The notes under the pieces are model-generated. The model saw only the letters and a list, made by a program, of their open reading frames with translations. It was not told the origin of the DNA and searched no databases. Shown in pieces: positions 52,697-62,613 of a stretch of 64,000 nt of DNA. Each line of letters begins with the position of its first letter. Within the stretch, counting starts at the first letter, position 1. Made by a program: the position numbers and the translations under genes. The stretch lies in NCBI GenBank assembly GCA_015057025.1, contig SVFD01000004.1, positions 62,001-126,000 of the forward strand, written 5' to 3'. The DNA comes from Lachnospiraceae bacterium (GTDB taxonomy: Bacteria; Bacillota; Clostridia; Lachnospirales; Lachnospiraceae).

Positions 52697-54379
52697 TTAA
52701 AATTTTCGGAATCTTTCATATCGTGCCTTTATAAGCTCTTCCTTAGATTTACTGCACTGTCTGAACAGAAATCCTTCAATGGCATTTTTCACCTGCGTTG
52801 CCACCTTATAAAAGTGGTCATCGTTAAACTTCTCAGGTTCCTTGATAATGCCATCGATAACCTTCATCTCATATAAATCCTGTGCAGTCATTTTCATAAC
52901 ACGTGCCGCATCTTTGGCAAGAGAACTATCCTTCCAAAGAATGGATGCATAGCCTTCCGGTGACAAAATCGAATACACGGAATTCTCTAACATCCACACT
53001 TCATCCGACACTGCCATAGCAAGCGCACCTCCACTGCCGCCTTCGCCGATAATCAATGTAAATACAGGCACTTTCAAGGCCGACATTTCATAAAGATTTC
53101 TTGCAATCGCTTCCCCTTGTCCTCTCTCTTCTGCTTCCAATCCGCAGAACGCTCCGGGCGTATCCACAAAACAAATTACAGGTCTGTTAAACTTCTCCGC
53201 CTGCTTCATCAGACGCAATGCCTTACGATAGCCGTCCGGAGAAGGCATACCGAAATTGCGGAACACATTATCTTTTGTGGTTTTACCCTTACACTGAGCA
53301 ATGACCGTAACGGGTATTCCCTTAAAATAAGCAATACCTCCTACGATACAATGATCGTCACTAAAATATCTGTCACCGTGAAACTCGATAAAATCCATAA
53401 AACAGTTTTCAATATAATCCATGCCTACAGGACGGTCTTTTCTCCTGGAAAGCAAAACCTTATCCCAGGCACTCATATTGCTTTTCTTAATTTCAGTATC
53501 TACAGACTGTTCCTGCAACTCTACTGCACCTAATCTGTGCATATCTAAAATACTTTTTAGGGTATCGTGCATTTCTTCTCTTTTGACAATGGCATCCACA
53601 AAACCGTGATCCAATAAAAACTCTGCTCGCTGAAATCCCTTCGGTAATTTCTGACCGATAGTCTGCTCGATTACTCTGGGGCCTGCAAAACCAATCAATG
53701 CATTGGGTTCTGCCAAAATAATATCGCCAAGCATTGCAAAGCTTGCCGTTACACCGCCTGTTGTGGGGTCTGTCAACACTGAAATATAAAGATTTCCCTC
53801 GTCACTGTGACGCTTTAAGGCCGCAGAGGTTTTCGCCATCTGCATAAGTGAAATGATTCCCTCCTGCATTCTTGCTCCGCCGGAGCAGGCAAAAATAATT
53901 ACCGGAAGTTTCTCTTCTGTAGCACGCTCTACCATACGGGTGATTTTTTCACCTACTACATGTCCCATACTCGCCATCATAAAACGACCGTCGCAAACTC
54001 CAAGCGCTACCTTATTGGCACCAATCAAACCGGTACCGGTAATTACAGCTTCATCCAAACCGGTCTTTTCCTGCAATGCGGCAATTTTATCTTCGTAACC
54101 TTTATAATCTAAAGGATTATTTGTCTTTAATCCTTCATCCCATTTTTCAAAGGTTCCGGGCTCTACCACCGAGGTAATTCTTTTATATGCACTCATTCGG
54201 AAGTATCCGTGACACTTCGGGCAGATGTAAAGATTTTCTTTTACCTCTTCTACATAAACAGGTGCTTTACACATATTACATTTTTTAAAAAGTCCTTCGG
54301 GCACCTCAGCCGCCTGCTTCTGCTTCGCTGTATTCTCTAACCGTCCGTCTTGTTTTTTAAACATTGAACCAAGCTTCAT
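52697..54379 (-). CDS. Acetyl-CoA carboxylase carboxyltransferase, fused beta-alpha
   Basis: 560-residue protein in which AccD (about 1-290) is fused to AccA (about 300-560). The AccD part has the zinc-finger CNMC...CPKC and [12 protein letters not shown]. The AccA part shows [19 protein letters not shown] and [14 protein letters not shown] and [16 protein letters not shown]. It transfers carboxyl from biotin to acetyl-CoA to make malonyl-CoA. GGAGG precedes the ATG. Most bacteria have two separate genes. Confidence 0.93.
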   Translation of the reverse strand: MKLGSMFKKQDGRLENTAKQKQAAEVPEGLFKKCNMCKAPVYVEEVKENLYICPKCHGYFRMSAYKRITSVVEPGTFEKWDEGLKTNNPLDYKGYEDKIAALQEKTGLDEAVITGTGLIGANKVALGVCDGRFMMASMGHVVGEKITRMVERATEEKLPVIIFACSGGARMQEGIISLMQMAKTSAALKRHSDEGNLYISVLTDPTTGGVTASFAMLGDIILAEPNALIGFAGPRVIEQTIGQKLPKGFQRAEFLLDHGFVDAIVKREEMHDTLKSILDMHRLGAVELQEQSVDTEIKKSNMSAWDKVLLSRRKDRPVGMDYIENCFMDFIEFHGDRYFSDDHCIVGGIAYFKGIPVTVIAQCKGKTTKDNVFRNFGMPSPDGYRKALRLMKQAEKFNRPVICFVDTPGAFCGLEAEERGQGEAIARNLYEMSALKVPVFTLIIGEGGSGGALAMAVSDEVWMLENSVYSILSPEGYASILWKDSSLAKDAARVMKMTAQDLYEMKVIDGIIKEPEKFNDDHFYKVATQVKNAIEGFLFRQCSKSKEELIKARYERFRKF

Positions 54380-54485
54380 ATTTCGCCTCCAAGATATGAC
54401 AGTATCATATATTCATCACTGCTTAAAGTTATAAATTCACTTTATATGCGTTATAAAACACAAAGTTTCTCTATCAAGCATACGC

Positions 54486-55802
54486 CTACTTAGCACCAAG
54501 AATTTCATTCTCCGCCATATCACTAATCATGTCATATAAATAGTCCACATTGGTGTCGATTCCCTCTATAATTACTTCACCCAAAGCACTGCGCATCTTA
54601 CGCAAAGCCTCTTCTCTAGTGGTTCCGTGTACGATTAATTTTGCAATCATGGAGTCATAGTAGGGCGGAATCTCGTATCCGCTGTAAATGGCAGTATCCA
54701 TACGGATTCCTTTACCACCCGGCAGATAAAGATTCTCAATCTTACCGGGAGAAGGACGGAAGTTTTTCTCCGGATTCTCCGCATTAATTCTGCACTCGAT
54801 GGAATGACCTTCCATCTTTACTTCCTCTTGCGTAAAAGAAAGCTTTTCTTTGGAAGCAATTTTAATCTGCTCCTTAATCAAATCCACTCCGGTAATCCAC
54901 TCCGTTACAGGATGCTCTACCTGTATTCTTGTATTCATCTCCATAAAGTAAAAATCTTTTTCGTTTTCCAAAAGAAATTCAATAGTACCCGCATTTTCAT
55001 AACCTACTGCTTTGGCTGCTTTAACAGCCTGCTCGCCCATACGGGCACGAAGTTCCTCGGAAATCGCCTTACAGGGTGCTTCCTCTATGAATTTCTGATG
55101 GTTACGCTGGATGGAACAGTCGCGCTCCCCGAGATGCACCACATTGCCGTAAGAATCTGCCAGAATCTGTACTTCCACATGACGGGGATTCTCAATAAAA
55201 TGTTCCATATATACTGAATCATCACCGAATGCAGCACCGGCTTCTTTTCTTGCGGTCAAATATGCATTCTCAAATTCTTCGGAGTTCTGTGCAACACGCA
55301 TACCCTTACCACCACCGCCAAGAGCCGCTTTTACAATTACGGGATAGCCTAATTTTGCAGCGATTTCTTTTCCTTCTTCCACGCTCTCCACATTCTGATT
55401 CCAACCGGGAATTACCGTAACCCCAGCTTCAATCATAGTATTTCGCGCTTCTGTCTTATTACCCATTTTACGGATAATTTCTGAAGAAGGTCCGATAAAA
55501 GTAATGTTGCACTCTTCACATAATTTCGCAAACTTTTGATTCTCGGATAAAAATCCAAATCCCGGATGAATCGCCTCAGCACCGGTATTGATGGTTGCGC
55601 TGATGATATTCTCCATATTAAGATAGCTGTCCTTGGAAGGTGCCGGTCCGATACAAATCGCTTCATCTGCAAGCTGGGTATGAAGGGCATCCTTATCTGC
55701 TTCAGAGTATACCGCTACAGACTGAATTCCCAGTTCTCGACAGGCCCTGATAATCCGCACTGCGATTTCTCCTCTGTTTGCAATCAAAATTTTATGAATC
55801 AT
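54486..55802 (-). CDS. accC: Biotin carboxylase
   Basis: 438-residue ATP-grasp enzyme; carboxylates biotin on Acc[21 protein letters not shown] is the standard start; ATP-binding GGGGKGMRV, and [15 protein letters not shown] catalytic region are seen. Weak GGCGG before the ATG. Lies between fabZ (16 bases) and accDA (106 bases). Confidence 0.97.
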   Translation of the reverse strand: MIHKILIANRGEIAVRIIRACRELGIQSVAVYSEADKDALHTQLADEAICIGPAPSKDSYLNMENIISATINTGAEAIHPGFGFLSENQKFAKLCEECNITFIGPSSEIIRKMGNKTEARNTMIEAGVTVIPGWNQNVESVEEGKEIAAKLGYPVIVKAALGGGGKGMRVAQNSEEFENAYLTARKEAGAAFGDDSVYMEHFIENPRHVEVQILADSYGNVVHLGERDCSIQRNHQKFIEEAPCKAISEELRARMGEQAVKAAKAVGYENAGTIEFLLENEKDFYFMEMNTRIQVEHPVTEWITGVDLIKEQIKIASKEKLSFTQEEVKMEGHSIECRINAENPEKNFRPSPGKIENLYLPGGKGIRMDTAIYSGYEIPPYYDSMIAKLIVHGTTREEALRKMRSALGEVIIEGIDTNVDYLYDMISDMAENEILGAK

Positions 55803-55818
55803 TGATTAATCCGCCTTA

Positions 55819-56244
55819 TTATCCAATCATAAATGAAAGCTCAGCGCTTACTACCACTTTGCCGTCAACACTGGCAACCGCTTCGCCCACACCTAAGGGT
55901 CCTTTGCTGCGAACGATACGGGTTTCCAGTTTCAATTTATCTCCGGGAACAACTTTACCTTTGAATTTGCACTTGTTAATTCCCGCAAAATATGCAATCT
56001 TTCCCTTATTTTCTTCCAGACTCAACGCTGCTACCGCACCGGTCTGCGCCAGGGCCTCAATAATGAGAACCCCCGGCATTACAGGCTCCTGCGGAAAATG
56101 TCCTTTGAAGAAATCTTCGCGAAATGTCACACACTTATAACCAATTGCGTACTCCCCGGGCACCATATCTTCAATATAATCCACAAGAAGAAAAGGATGT
56201 CTGTGGGGGATAATCTGTTCAATTTCTTTAATACCTAATTTCAT
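55819..56244 (-). CDS. fabZ: 3-hydroxyacyl-ACP dehydratase FabZ
   Basis: 141 residues (usual 140-150). Catalytic His in IPHRHPFLLVD and Glu in PGVLIIEALAQTG. GAGGATTAG precedes the ATG; it abuts the structured element at 56256-56383. Second dehydratase (FabA) is not needed in this cluster. Confidence 0.96.
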   Translation of the reverse strand: MKLGIKEIEQIIPHRHPFLLVDYIEDMVPGEYAIGYKCVTFREDFFKGHFPQEPVMPGVLIIEALAQTGAVAALSLEENKGKIAYFAGINKCKFKGKVVPGDKLKLETRIVRSKGPLGVGEAVASVDGKVVVSAELSFMIG

Positions 56245-56255
56245 ACTAATCCTCT

Positions 56256-56383
56256 TTTCTGAGCGTTTTACCGCGAAGTGGCGACGCAAATATCAAATTT
56301 GCGTCTGCCATCATGGCTATTTGCTTTCGCTCAGAAACAAATAGCCGTGTGAAAAATTGGCATATCAATGCAATTTTTCACAC
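56256..56383 (-). other. Highly folded element between accB and fabZ
   Basis: About 128 bases with several strong inverted repeats: a 13-base perfect hairpin (56347-56359 / 56371-56383), a 9-base hairpin GGCTATTTG / CAAATAGCC (56315-56346), and a 9-base hairpin with an added TGGC/GCCA pair (56279-56310). A 10-base perfect stem TTTCTGAGCG (56256-56265) / CGCTCAGAAA (56328-56337) excludes the 9-base GGCTATTTG hairpin, whose loop it uses. This last stem ends next to the fabZ ribosome binding site. It may be an RNA switch or a palindromic mobile element. Confidence 0.6.
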
Positions 56384-56394
56384 TAGTCTCCTTC

Positions 56395-56916
56395 TTACTC
56401 TACAACGAACAATGCTTCGCCGTATTCAACGCCTGTAGCATTGTTAACTAAAATCTCTGTAATGACGCCGTCATACTCGGATTCGATCTCGTTCATCAGT
56501 TTCATTGCTTCCACGATGGCAATAATCTGTCCCTTTTTTACTCTGTCGCCCACTTTCACGAAAGGTTCAGCATCCTCGGAAGGAGCCGCATAAAAAGTAC
56601 CTACCAAAGGAGAGTTAATGGTCTTGCCATTTGTTTCAATAGCTTTTTTATCAACTGCAGGAGCCGCTGTCGCACTTTCGCAGTCTGCCTGTACAGTTGA
56701 AATCTCTGCAAATCCCGTACCTGATACATTCTGCACTACAGGTACTCCGCTCTCAGTACAATTCACCGCACTCGCATTGGTCGTAACCCCCGGTTCCATC
56801 ATCACTACATCGCCGGAAGACATATGTATTTTAACATTTCCTTCTTCATAATGAAAGTTAGTAAGATTCGATTCTGAAACTGTTTTAATAAGTTCTAAAA
56901 TATGATTATATTCCAT
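56395..56916 (-). CDS. accB: Biotin carboxyl carrier protein
   Basis: 173 residues. N-terminal helix MEYNHILELIKTVSESN, a variable Ala/Pro/Thr-rich linker, and biotinyl domain (about 100-173) with the biotinylated lysine in EAMKLMNEIE. AAAGGA before the ATG. Subunit of acetyl-CoA carboxylase. Confidence 0.96.
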   Translation of the reverse strand: MEYNHILELIKTVSESNLTNFHYEEGNVKIHMSSGDVVMMEPGVTTNASAVNCTESGVPVVQNVSGTGFAEISTVQADCESATAAPAVDKKAIETNGKTINSPLVGTFYAAPSEDAEPFVKVGDRVKKGQIIAIVEAMKLMNEIESEYDGVITEILVNNATGVEYGEALFVVE

Positions 56917-56931
56917 GTTTATCCTTTCCGG

Positions 56932-58170
56932 TTACGCCTCATACTTTGCCAAAAGCAATGATGCGTTGTGTCCGCCAAATCCTAATGAATTGCTGATAGC
57001 ATACTTGAAATCTTTCTGTACGGGAGCTCCGAATACGTAATTCAAATCGCACTCTTCATCTGCTTCTTTGGAATTCACGGTAGGGTGAATATAACCCTCC
57101 TGTAATGACTTCACACATACAATTGCTTCTACGCCTCCTGCTGCACCAAGAAGGTGACCAATCATAGACTTGGTAGAGTTAATGTATAGGTTCTTCGCAT
57201 GCTCTCCAAAGGCCATTTTAATGGCTCTGGTTTCAAATAAATCATTGTGATGTGTACTGGTTCCGTGAGCATTGATATATGTAACCTCTGTGGGTTCGAT
57301 GCCTGCATCCTGCATGGCAAACTTCATTGCAGTTGCCGCACCGCTTCCATCCTCAGCAGGAGAAGTAATGTGGAATGCATCACAGGTTGCACCATAACCT
57401 ACAACTTCTGCAAGAATTTCCGCTCCTCTCTTCTTTGCATGCTCTAATTCTTCCAGAACAAGCACACCTGCACCTTCACCCATAACGAAACCGTTACGTT
57501 CTTTATCAAAAGGAATAGATGCCTTATTTACATCTTCTGTTTCATTCAAGGCTGTTAAAGTGGTAAATCCTGCCACGCCCAAAGGACAAATTGCACCTTC
57601 GGTACCACCTGCAAGAATTACCTCAGCATCTCCGTACTGTATGGCACGGAATGCATCACCGATACAATGAGAGCCGGTAGCACATGCAGTTACCACATTC
57701 GTACATTTTCCTTTTAAACCAAGGGCAATTGCCACATTACCTGCTGCCATATTGGAAATCATCATAGGAATAAACATTGGACTTACTCTGGTAGGTCCTT
57801 TTTCCAAGAGCTTACCATGCTCGTTTTCGAAACTGGTCATACCGCCGATACCGGAACCGATAATAACACCTACACGGTAAGGATCTTCTTTCTCCATATC
57901 AAGTCCTGACTGTTGGAACGCTTCCTTTGCCGCAACCACAGCATACTGTGAGAACGTATCCATTCTTTTAGCAGCCTTAAAATCCATTCTTTCTTTTGCT
58001 ACGAAGTCTTTTACCTCTGCCGCGATTTTTACCTTGTAATCGGTTGTATCAAACTTTGTAATGGGGCCGATTCCCACCTTCTCTTCTTTGATTGAATTCC
58101 AAAATTCCTCTACTGTATTCCCAATAGGAGTGATGGCACCCATACCGGTAACTACTACACGTCTCTTCAT
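56932..58170 (-). CDS. fabF: Beta-ketoacyl-ACP synthase II
   Basis: 412 residues, elongation condensing enzyme. Active-site triad: Cys in VTACATGSHCIGD, His in AHGTSTHHND and His in GHLLGAAGG. ATG at 58170 follows AAAGG; a GTG three codons earlier is possible. 13 bases after fabG. Confidence 0.97.
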   Translation of the reverse strand: MKRRVVVTGMGAITPIGNTVEEFWNSIKEEKVGIGPITKFDTTDYKVKIAAEVKDFVAKERMDFKAAKRMDTFSQYAVVAAKEAFQQSGLDMEKEDPYRVGVIIGSGIGGMTSFENEHGKLLEKGPTRVSPMFIPMMISNMAAGNVAIALGLKGKCTNVVTACATGSHCIGDAFRAIQYGDAEVILAGGTEGAICPLGVAGFTTLTALNETEDVNKASIPFDKERNGFVMGEGAGVLVLEELEHAKKRGAEILAEVVGYGATCDAFHITSPAEDGSGAATAMKFAMQDAGIEPTEVTYINAHGTSTHHNDLFETRAIKMAFGEHAKNLYINSTKSMIGHLLGAAGGVEAIVCVKSLQEGYIHPTVNSKEADEECDLNYVFGAPVQKDFKYAISNSLGFGGHNASLLLAKYEA

Positions 58171-58183
58171 CCTCTTCACCTTT

Positions 58184-58924
58184 CTACATTGCCATTCCGC
58201 CGTCTACACAAATCACCTGACCGGTAATATATGCAGCCTCATCGGAAGCAAGGTATTTTACCATATTTGCAATATCTGTAGGACTTCCAAAGCGTCCGAC
58301 AGGAATCTGCTTTACAGCCGCCTCTTTTACGGCATCTGATAAAACTGCTGTCATTTCAGTTTCGATAAATCCGGGAGCAACTGCATTTACCGTAATGTTT
58401 CTGGAAGCAAGTTCTCTTGCCATAGATTTAGTAAGACCAATCATACCTGCTTTGGAAGCCGAATAATTTGCCTGACCTGCATTCCCCATTACACCGGATA
58501 CGGAAGTAATATTGATGATTCTTCCGCCACGCTGTTTTACCATGGCACGGGTAGCTGCCTTAATAGTGTTAAAAGCACCTTTCAAATTAATATTAATGAC
58601 ATCATCGAACTGCGCTTCTGTCATCATCATCATCAAGCCATCCTTGGTAATTCCTGCATTGTTTACAAGAATATCCAGTCTTCCTTTTGTTGCAAGGATA
58701 TCTGCAATTGCCTTACCGGTCTCTTCAAAATCACCCACATTAAACTTACAGATTTCAGCCTGACCGCCTTTTTCTTCAATCAAGCGAACGGTTTCCTCGG
58801 CCTTTCCCTGTGAACCGTTATAATTTACATATACATAAGCACCCGTTTCTGCCAAAGCAATTGCAATGGCCCTTCCGATGCCGCCTGATGCTCCTGTTAC
58901 CAGGGCAATTCTTTCCTGTGCCAT
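58184..58924 (-). CDS. fabG: 3-oxoacyl-ACP reductase
   Basis: 246-residue SDR enzyme. NADPH site TGASGGIG, catalytic Ser-Tyr-Lys in SVSGVMGNAGQANYSASKAG. The ATG at 58924 is the family start; only a weak GGGAAAG precedes it. Confidence 0.96.
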   Translation of the reverse strand: MAQERIALVTGASGGIGRAIAIALAETGAYVYVNYNGSQGKAEETVRLIEEKGGQAEICKFNVGDFEETGKAIADILATKGRLDILVNNAGITKDGLMMMMTEAQFDDVININLKGAFNTIKAATRAMVKQRGGRIINITSVSGVMGNAGQANYSASKAGMIGLTKSMARELASRNITVNAVAPGFIETEMTAVLSDAVKEAAVKQIPVGRFGSPTDIANMVKYLASDEAAYITGQVICVDGGMAM

Positions 58925-58994
58925 ATTCTTTCTCTTTCCCGCATCTTTCAATAATGCGAACTTTTATTTATTTCCTTTTACACTTTCGTTGCTT

Positions 58995-59912
58995 TTAAAC
59001 AAGTTCTTTTACTGTTTCAATATCTTCCACACAGCTTACGTTAATCACCTTTACCTCTCTGTCAATCTTCTTAATAAAGCCTGCCAAAGTTTTACCGGGG
59101 CCAATTTCGATAAAAGTATCTACACCGTCAGCAATCATGGTTTCCACACTCTGCTGCCATCTTACCGATGAACAAATCTGCTTCTCTAAAAGCGAAGGAA
59201 TGTCATCTTTATCGCTGACGTAAGTAGCGGTGACATTGGTAATATAAGGAATTGCTAACTCATTAAACGTTATCTCTTCCATATGCTTACGTAATTTCGC
59301 TCCGGCTTCTTTTAAATAGATAGAATGGAACGGTCCGCTCACCACCAAAGGAATGCAACGCTTGGCACCAGCTTCTGTAAGCTTAACGCCTGCAGCCTCC
59401 ACACCTTCCTTCATACCCGTAATTACAATCTGTCCCGGGCAGTTATAGTTTGCAATAAATACATTTTCAAACTCTTCCAAAACCTTTTCAATTGCACCTG
59501 CGTCCATACCAAGCACAGCTGTCATGGCTCCTTTCCCTGAAGGAACTGCTTCTTCCATAAACACACCACGCCGTCTTACCAAACGGATGGCATCAATATA
59601 ATCCATGCCACCGGCAGCTGCAATTGCTGCATACTCGCCAAGACTTAAACCGGCTGTTACATCCGGCTCAATACCCATATCCTGCAAAACTGCAGTAATT
59701 CCCAGACAGGTAGTTACCATTGCCGGTTGTGTATACTGTGTTTGATCAAGCAAAGGATTTTCACGAAAACATAAATCTTTCACGCTTATATCCAAAGCAT
59801 CCTCTGCTTTATCAAAAATCTCGGCGCACTTGGGATACATATTATAAAAGTCCTGACCCATGAAACATTTCTGGGCTCCCTGACCGGGATAAATAAAAGC
59901 AATTTTACCCAT
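58995..59912 (-). CDS. fabD: Malonyl CoA-ACP transacylase
   Basis: 305 residues. Active Ser in GLSLGEY and His in SGPFHSIYL, with GQGAQKCFMGQDFY at the N-terminus. Start overlaps the fabK stop (TAATG). Confidence 0.97.
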   Translation of the reverse strand: MGKIAFIYPGQGAQKCFMGQDFYNMYPKCAEIFDKAEDALDISVKDLCFRENPLLDQTQYTQPAMVTTCLGITAVLQDMGIEPDVTAGLSLGEYAAIAAAGGMDYIDAIRLVRRRGVFMEEAVPSGKGAMTAVLGMDAGAIEKVLEEFENVFIANYNCPGQIVITGMKEGVEAAGVKLTEAGAKRCIPLVVSGPFHSIYLKEAGAKLRKHMEEITFNELAIPYITNVTATYVSDKDDIPSLLEKQICSSVRWQQSVETMIADGVDTFIEIGPGKTLAGFIKKIDREVKVINVSCVEDIETVKELV

Positions 59913-60844
59913 TAGTCAACCTTCTTTCCCATGAGAGCGCATGCCTCTGCAGTAATTCTTTCAATAAATTCCTGACAGGTACATTCTTCTTTTACAAGGC
60001 CGGCGCTCTGTCCTGCCATTAAGCTGCCGGTTCTGGTGTCGCCATCAACTACAGCCTTGCGAAGACCACCTGCTGCCAGCATTTCCAATTCTTCTGCTGA
60101 CGCACCTTCTGCTTCTTTCTTTAAATACTCCATGGTAAGGTTGTTTCTTAACGCTCTTACGGGATGACCTGTACTACGTCCGGTTACTCTGGTATCGATA
60201 TCTTTTGCTTTTAAAATACAATCTTTGTAGTTCTGATGTACAATACATTCCTTGGTTACCACAAAGTGAGTACCAATCTGTACACCGTCAGCTCCAAGCA
60301 TAAAAGCCGCTGCCATTCCGCGTCCGTCTGCTACACCACCTGCTGCAATTACGGGAATGCTTACTGCATCACGCACCTGGGGAACCAATACCATAGTGGT
60401 AAGTTCACCGATATGTCCGCCGGCTTCGGTCCCCTCTGCCACAACCGCATCTGCACCACATTTTTCCATACGCTTTGCAAGAGCTACAGAAGCTACAACA
60501 GGAATCACCTTGATTCCGGCTTCCTTCCAATCTTTCATATATTTCTCAGGATTACCTGCACCTGTAGTTACTACTTTTACGCCTTCTTCCACTACTACCT
60601 TTGCAATTTCATCTGCCGAAGGGTTCATAAGCATAATGTTTACACCAAAAGGCTTATCGGTAAGCTTCTTTGCCTCGCGAATCTGTTCACGCACCCATTC
60701 TGCCGGTGCAGCACCTGCTGCGATGATACCAAGACCGCCTGCGTTGGATACTGCTGCCGCAAGATGATATTCAGCAACCCATGCCATACCACCCTGAATA
60801 ATGGGATATTCAATACCTAAAAGTTTGGTTATTTCTGTTTTCAC
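59912..60844 (-). CDS. fabK: Enoyl-ACP reductase II (FMN-dependent)
   Basis: 310 residues, the FabK flavoenzyme that replaces FabI in several Firmicutes (KPFGVNIML, VPQVRDAVSIPVIAAGGVADGRG, GADGVQIGTHFV). Start at a GTG (60844) after AGGA; a GTG three codons earlier is close to the same site. Overlaps fabD. Confidence 0.93.
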   Translation of the reverse strand: MKTEITKLLGIEYPIIQGGMAWVAEYHLAAAVSNAGGLGIIAAGAAPAEWVREQIREAKKLTDKPFGVNIMLMNPSADEIAKVVVEEGVKVVTTGAGNPEKYMKDWKEAGIKVIPVVASVALAKRMEKCGADAVVAEGTEAGGHIGELTTMVLVPQVRDAVSIPVIAAGGVADGRGMAAAFMLGADGVQIGTHFVVTKECIVHQNYKDCILKAKDIDTRVTGRSTGHPVRALRNNLTMEYLKKEAEGASAEELEMLAAGGLRKAVVDGDTRTGSLMAGQSAGLVKEECTCQEFIERITAEACALMGKKVD

Positions 60845-60899
60845 GTCATCCACTTCCTATTCTTTGTCACTGAATTTGTTTGTGTCTCTTTTATAAAAA

Positions 60900-61130
60900 T
60901 TACGCTTCCTTGTTGTTTTCAATATAAGTCATAACATCCTGAACTGTTACCATTTTTTCAAGTTCTTCTGAAGGAATTGATACACCGAATTCATCTTCGA
61001 AGCTCATAACAAGCTCAAATAAATCAAGAGAGTCTGCACCTAAATCATCCTTAAAAGATGCCTCGGGCACGACCTTGTCTGCGTCTACTCCTAAACCTTC
61101 TGCTACTAAACTCTGAATTTTTTCTAACAT
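60900..61130 (-). CDS. acpP: Acyl carrier protein
   Basis: 76 residues. Phosphopantetheine-attachment Ser in [18 protein letters not shown] precedes the ATG; a longer N-terminal extension in the same frame is not real. Confidence 0.97.
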   Translation of the reverse strand: MLEKIQSLVAEGLGVDADKVVPEASFKDDLGADSLDLFELVMSFEDEFGVSIPSEELEKMVTVQDVMTYIENNKEA

Positions 61131-61195
61131 TTTGTTAATCCTCCGTTTTTTGTTTTTAGTTCTCTTCGCCTGAGCCATCGATTCATTCAATCCAC

Positions 61196-61342
61196 CGCAG
61201 ATATTTTATTTTCGCTACGGACACGCTTCCGCTCGATTCAGCCACGTAACGGTTGCTAAATTCGAAGTCTTGTAAACAATCCTTCTCATTAAGCACCAAC
61301 GGGCTGACAACGGTCCTTAATCGAAATATAAAATTCTGCTGT
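61196..61342 (-). other. Structured leader element between fabH and acpP
   Basis: In the 317-base gap before acpP, two arms GCAGATATTTTATTTTCG (61197-61214) and CGAAATATAAAATTCTGC (61322-61339) form a long imperfect stem. Inside it pair GGAC (61219-61222) with GTCC (61313-61316) and TCAGCC (61238-61243) with GGCTGA (61302-61307). The enclosed 100 bases are G/C-rich. A separate hairpin with a CCGGC stem sits at 61405-61428, just after fabH. The outer element may be a structured RNA or the ends of a small mobile element. No known riboswitch class was recognised. Confidence 0.55.
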
Positions 61343-61404
61343 CGGAATATACTTTTTGCTGCTCATTCAAAGAGAAAACTACTGTTCAAAATAAATTTAA
61401 ATAT

Positions 61405-61428
61405 GTAATCCGGCATGCCGGGAATTAC
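61405..61428 (-). other. Hairpin after fabH
   Basis: GTAAT plus CCGGC / GCCGG plus ATTAC with a two-base bulge, 20 bases after the fabH stop, followed by ATATTTAAATTTATTTT on the minus strand. Weak terminator or processing hairpin. Confidence 0.45.
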
Positions 61429-61447
61429 CAAAGTTTAATTGTGCATA

Positions 61448-62371
61448 CTACACCGTTACATAGGATGCGCCCCAGGAAAGTCCTGCGCCAAAGCCTGCCA
61501 TAATCAGACGGCTTCCTTTAGGAAGTTTACCGCATCTGTATAATTCATCCAAAAGAATCGGAATACTTGCAGAAGAAGTGTTTCCATACTCTTCCAGATT
61601 CATGGGAAACTTCTCGATAGGTTCTCCAAGTCTCTTTGCCACCGATTCTACAATTCTTCTGTTCGCCTGATGCAGAATATAGTAATCTACGTCTTCTTTT
61701 GCAAGCTTCTTTTGGTCTAATACTTCATTGATGGCTTCCGGCACGCTTCTTACTGCGAATTTAAATACTTCCTGACCATCCATAATCAAGGTACTTCCTG
61801 CCGGGCAGGTAAGCACATCTCCCCGACTACCGTCACACTTCATCATCATGGCACTATCTTCCTCACAAGCCGTAATTACTGCCGCTCCCGCACCATCACC
61901 AAAAAGAATGCAGCTACTTCTGTCAGTCCAATCCGTTATGGAAGACAATTTCTCTACGCCTACGATTAAAGCATTTTTTATAAGACCCATATTCATGTAT
62001 GCAATACATGTGTTATATGCAAATACGAACCCTGAGCATGCAGCTTTTAAATCAAAGCAAAAAGCATTCTTCGCACCAATTGCTGCCTGTATCTGACAGG
62101 ATACGGAAGGAAGTACTTCTTCCTGGGCAATTGAGCATACGATGATAGCTCCGATATCCTCCGCATCCAGTTCCTTACAACTATCCATTGCCTTCTTTGC
62201 CGCTTCAATGGCCATTGCCGAAGCTGCCCTATCTTTCTCAATATGTCTTCTGGCAATACCGGTTCTTTCCCGAATCCATTCATCACTGGTCTCTACCATT
62301 TCTGCCAGCTTGTTATTATCCCAAACAAGTTCCGGGCAACTCGCCCCTGTTCCAATTATTCTCCCTGTCAT
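61448..62371 (-). CDS. fabH: Beta-ketoacyl-ACP synthase III
   Basis: 307 residues; starts a fatty-acid chain from acetyl-CoA and malonyl-ACP. Active-site Cys in LKAACSGFVFAY, His in ILHQANRRI, Asn in EYGNTSSASIP. AAGGGA precedes the ATG. First gene of the fab cluster, with a promoter and FabT-like site upstream. Confidence 0.97.
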   Translation of the reverse strand: MTGRIIGTGASCPELVWDNNKLAEMVETSDEWIRERTGIARRHIEKDRAASAMAIEAAKKAMDSCKELDAEDIGAIIVCSIAQEEVLPSVSCQIQAAIGAKNAFCFDLKAACSGFVFAYNTCIAYMNMGLIKNALIVGVEKLSSITDWTDRSSCILFGDGAGAAVITACEEDSAMMMKCDGSRGDVLTCPAGSTLIMDGQEVFKFAVRSVPEAINEVLDQKKLAKEDVDYYILHQANRRIVESVAKRLGEPIEKFPMNLEEYGNTSSASIPILLDELYRCGKLPKGSRLIMAGFGAGLSWGASYVTV

Positions 62372-62482
62372 GATGTTTCCCTTTGTCTAATTCAATATAA
62401 TTTACTGCTAAAAGCACTCTAGCATAGAAATGTTAACTTTATGTAAATTATTTTTATTTTGAAATTGTTTTATTTTAAAACC

Positions 62483-62523
62483 ATTTGCAAGTCAAAGTAT
62501 ATCACTATATACATAAATGTCAA
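62483..62523 (-). promoter_or_regulatory. fabH promoter with FabT-like operator
   Basis: On the minus strand TTGACA (62518-62523), 16 bases, TATACT (62496-62501) with an extended TG. Overlapping the minus 10 is ACTTTGACTTGCAAAT (62483-62498), close to the FabT box AnTTTGAnTnTCAAAT (one dyad mismatch). It is the only such site I saw in the cluster. It lies in the 345-base gap upstream of fabH. Confidence 0.75.
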
Positions 62524-62613
62524 GGGCGATTTTATAAAATTTTAATAATTTTCATTTTTTTCTTATTTTTTTACATTTTGTTCACGATAGGCCCCTGCTT
62601 AAATTCTTGAAAC

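Noticed and set aside
60236-60820. 194-codon plus-strand ORF opposite fabK
   Set aside because: It is entirely antisense to fabK, has no ribosome binding site and a cysteine-, tyrosine- and histidine-rich composition typical of a shadow frame.
61131-61447. Known riboswitch before acpP
   Set aside because: No match to conserved cores of purine, TPP, FMN, SAM, THF, glycine or c-di-GMP classes that I can recognise.
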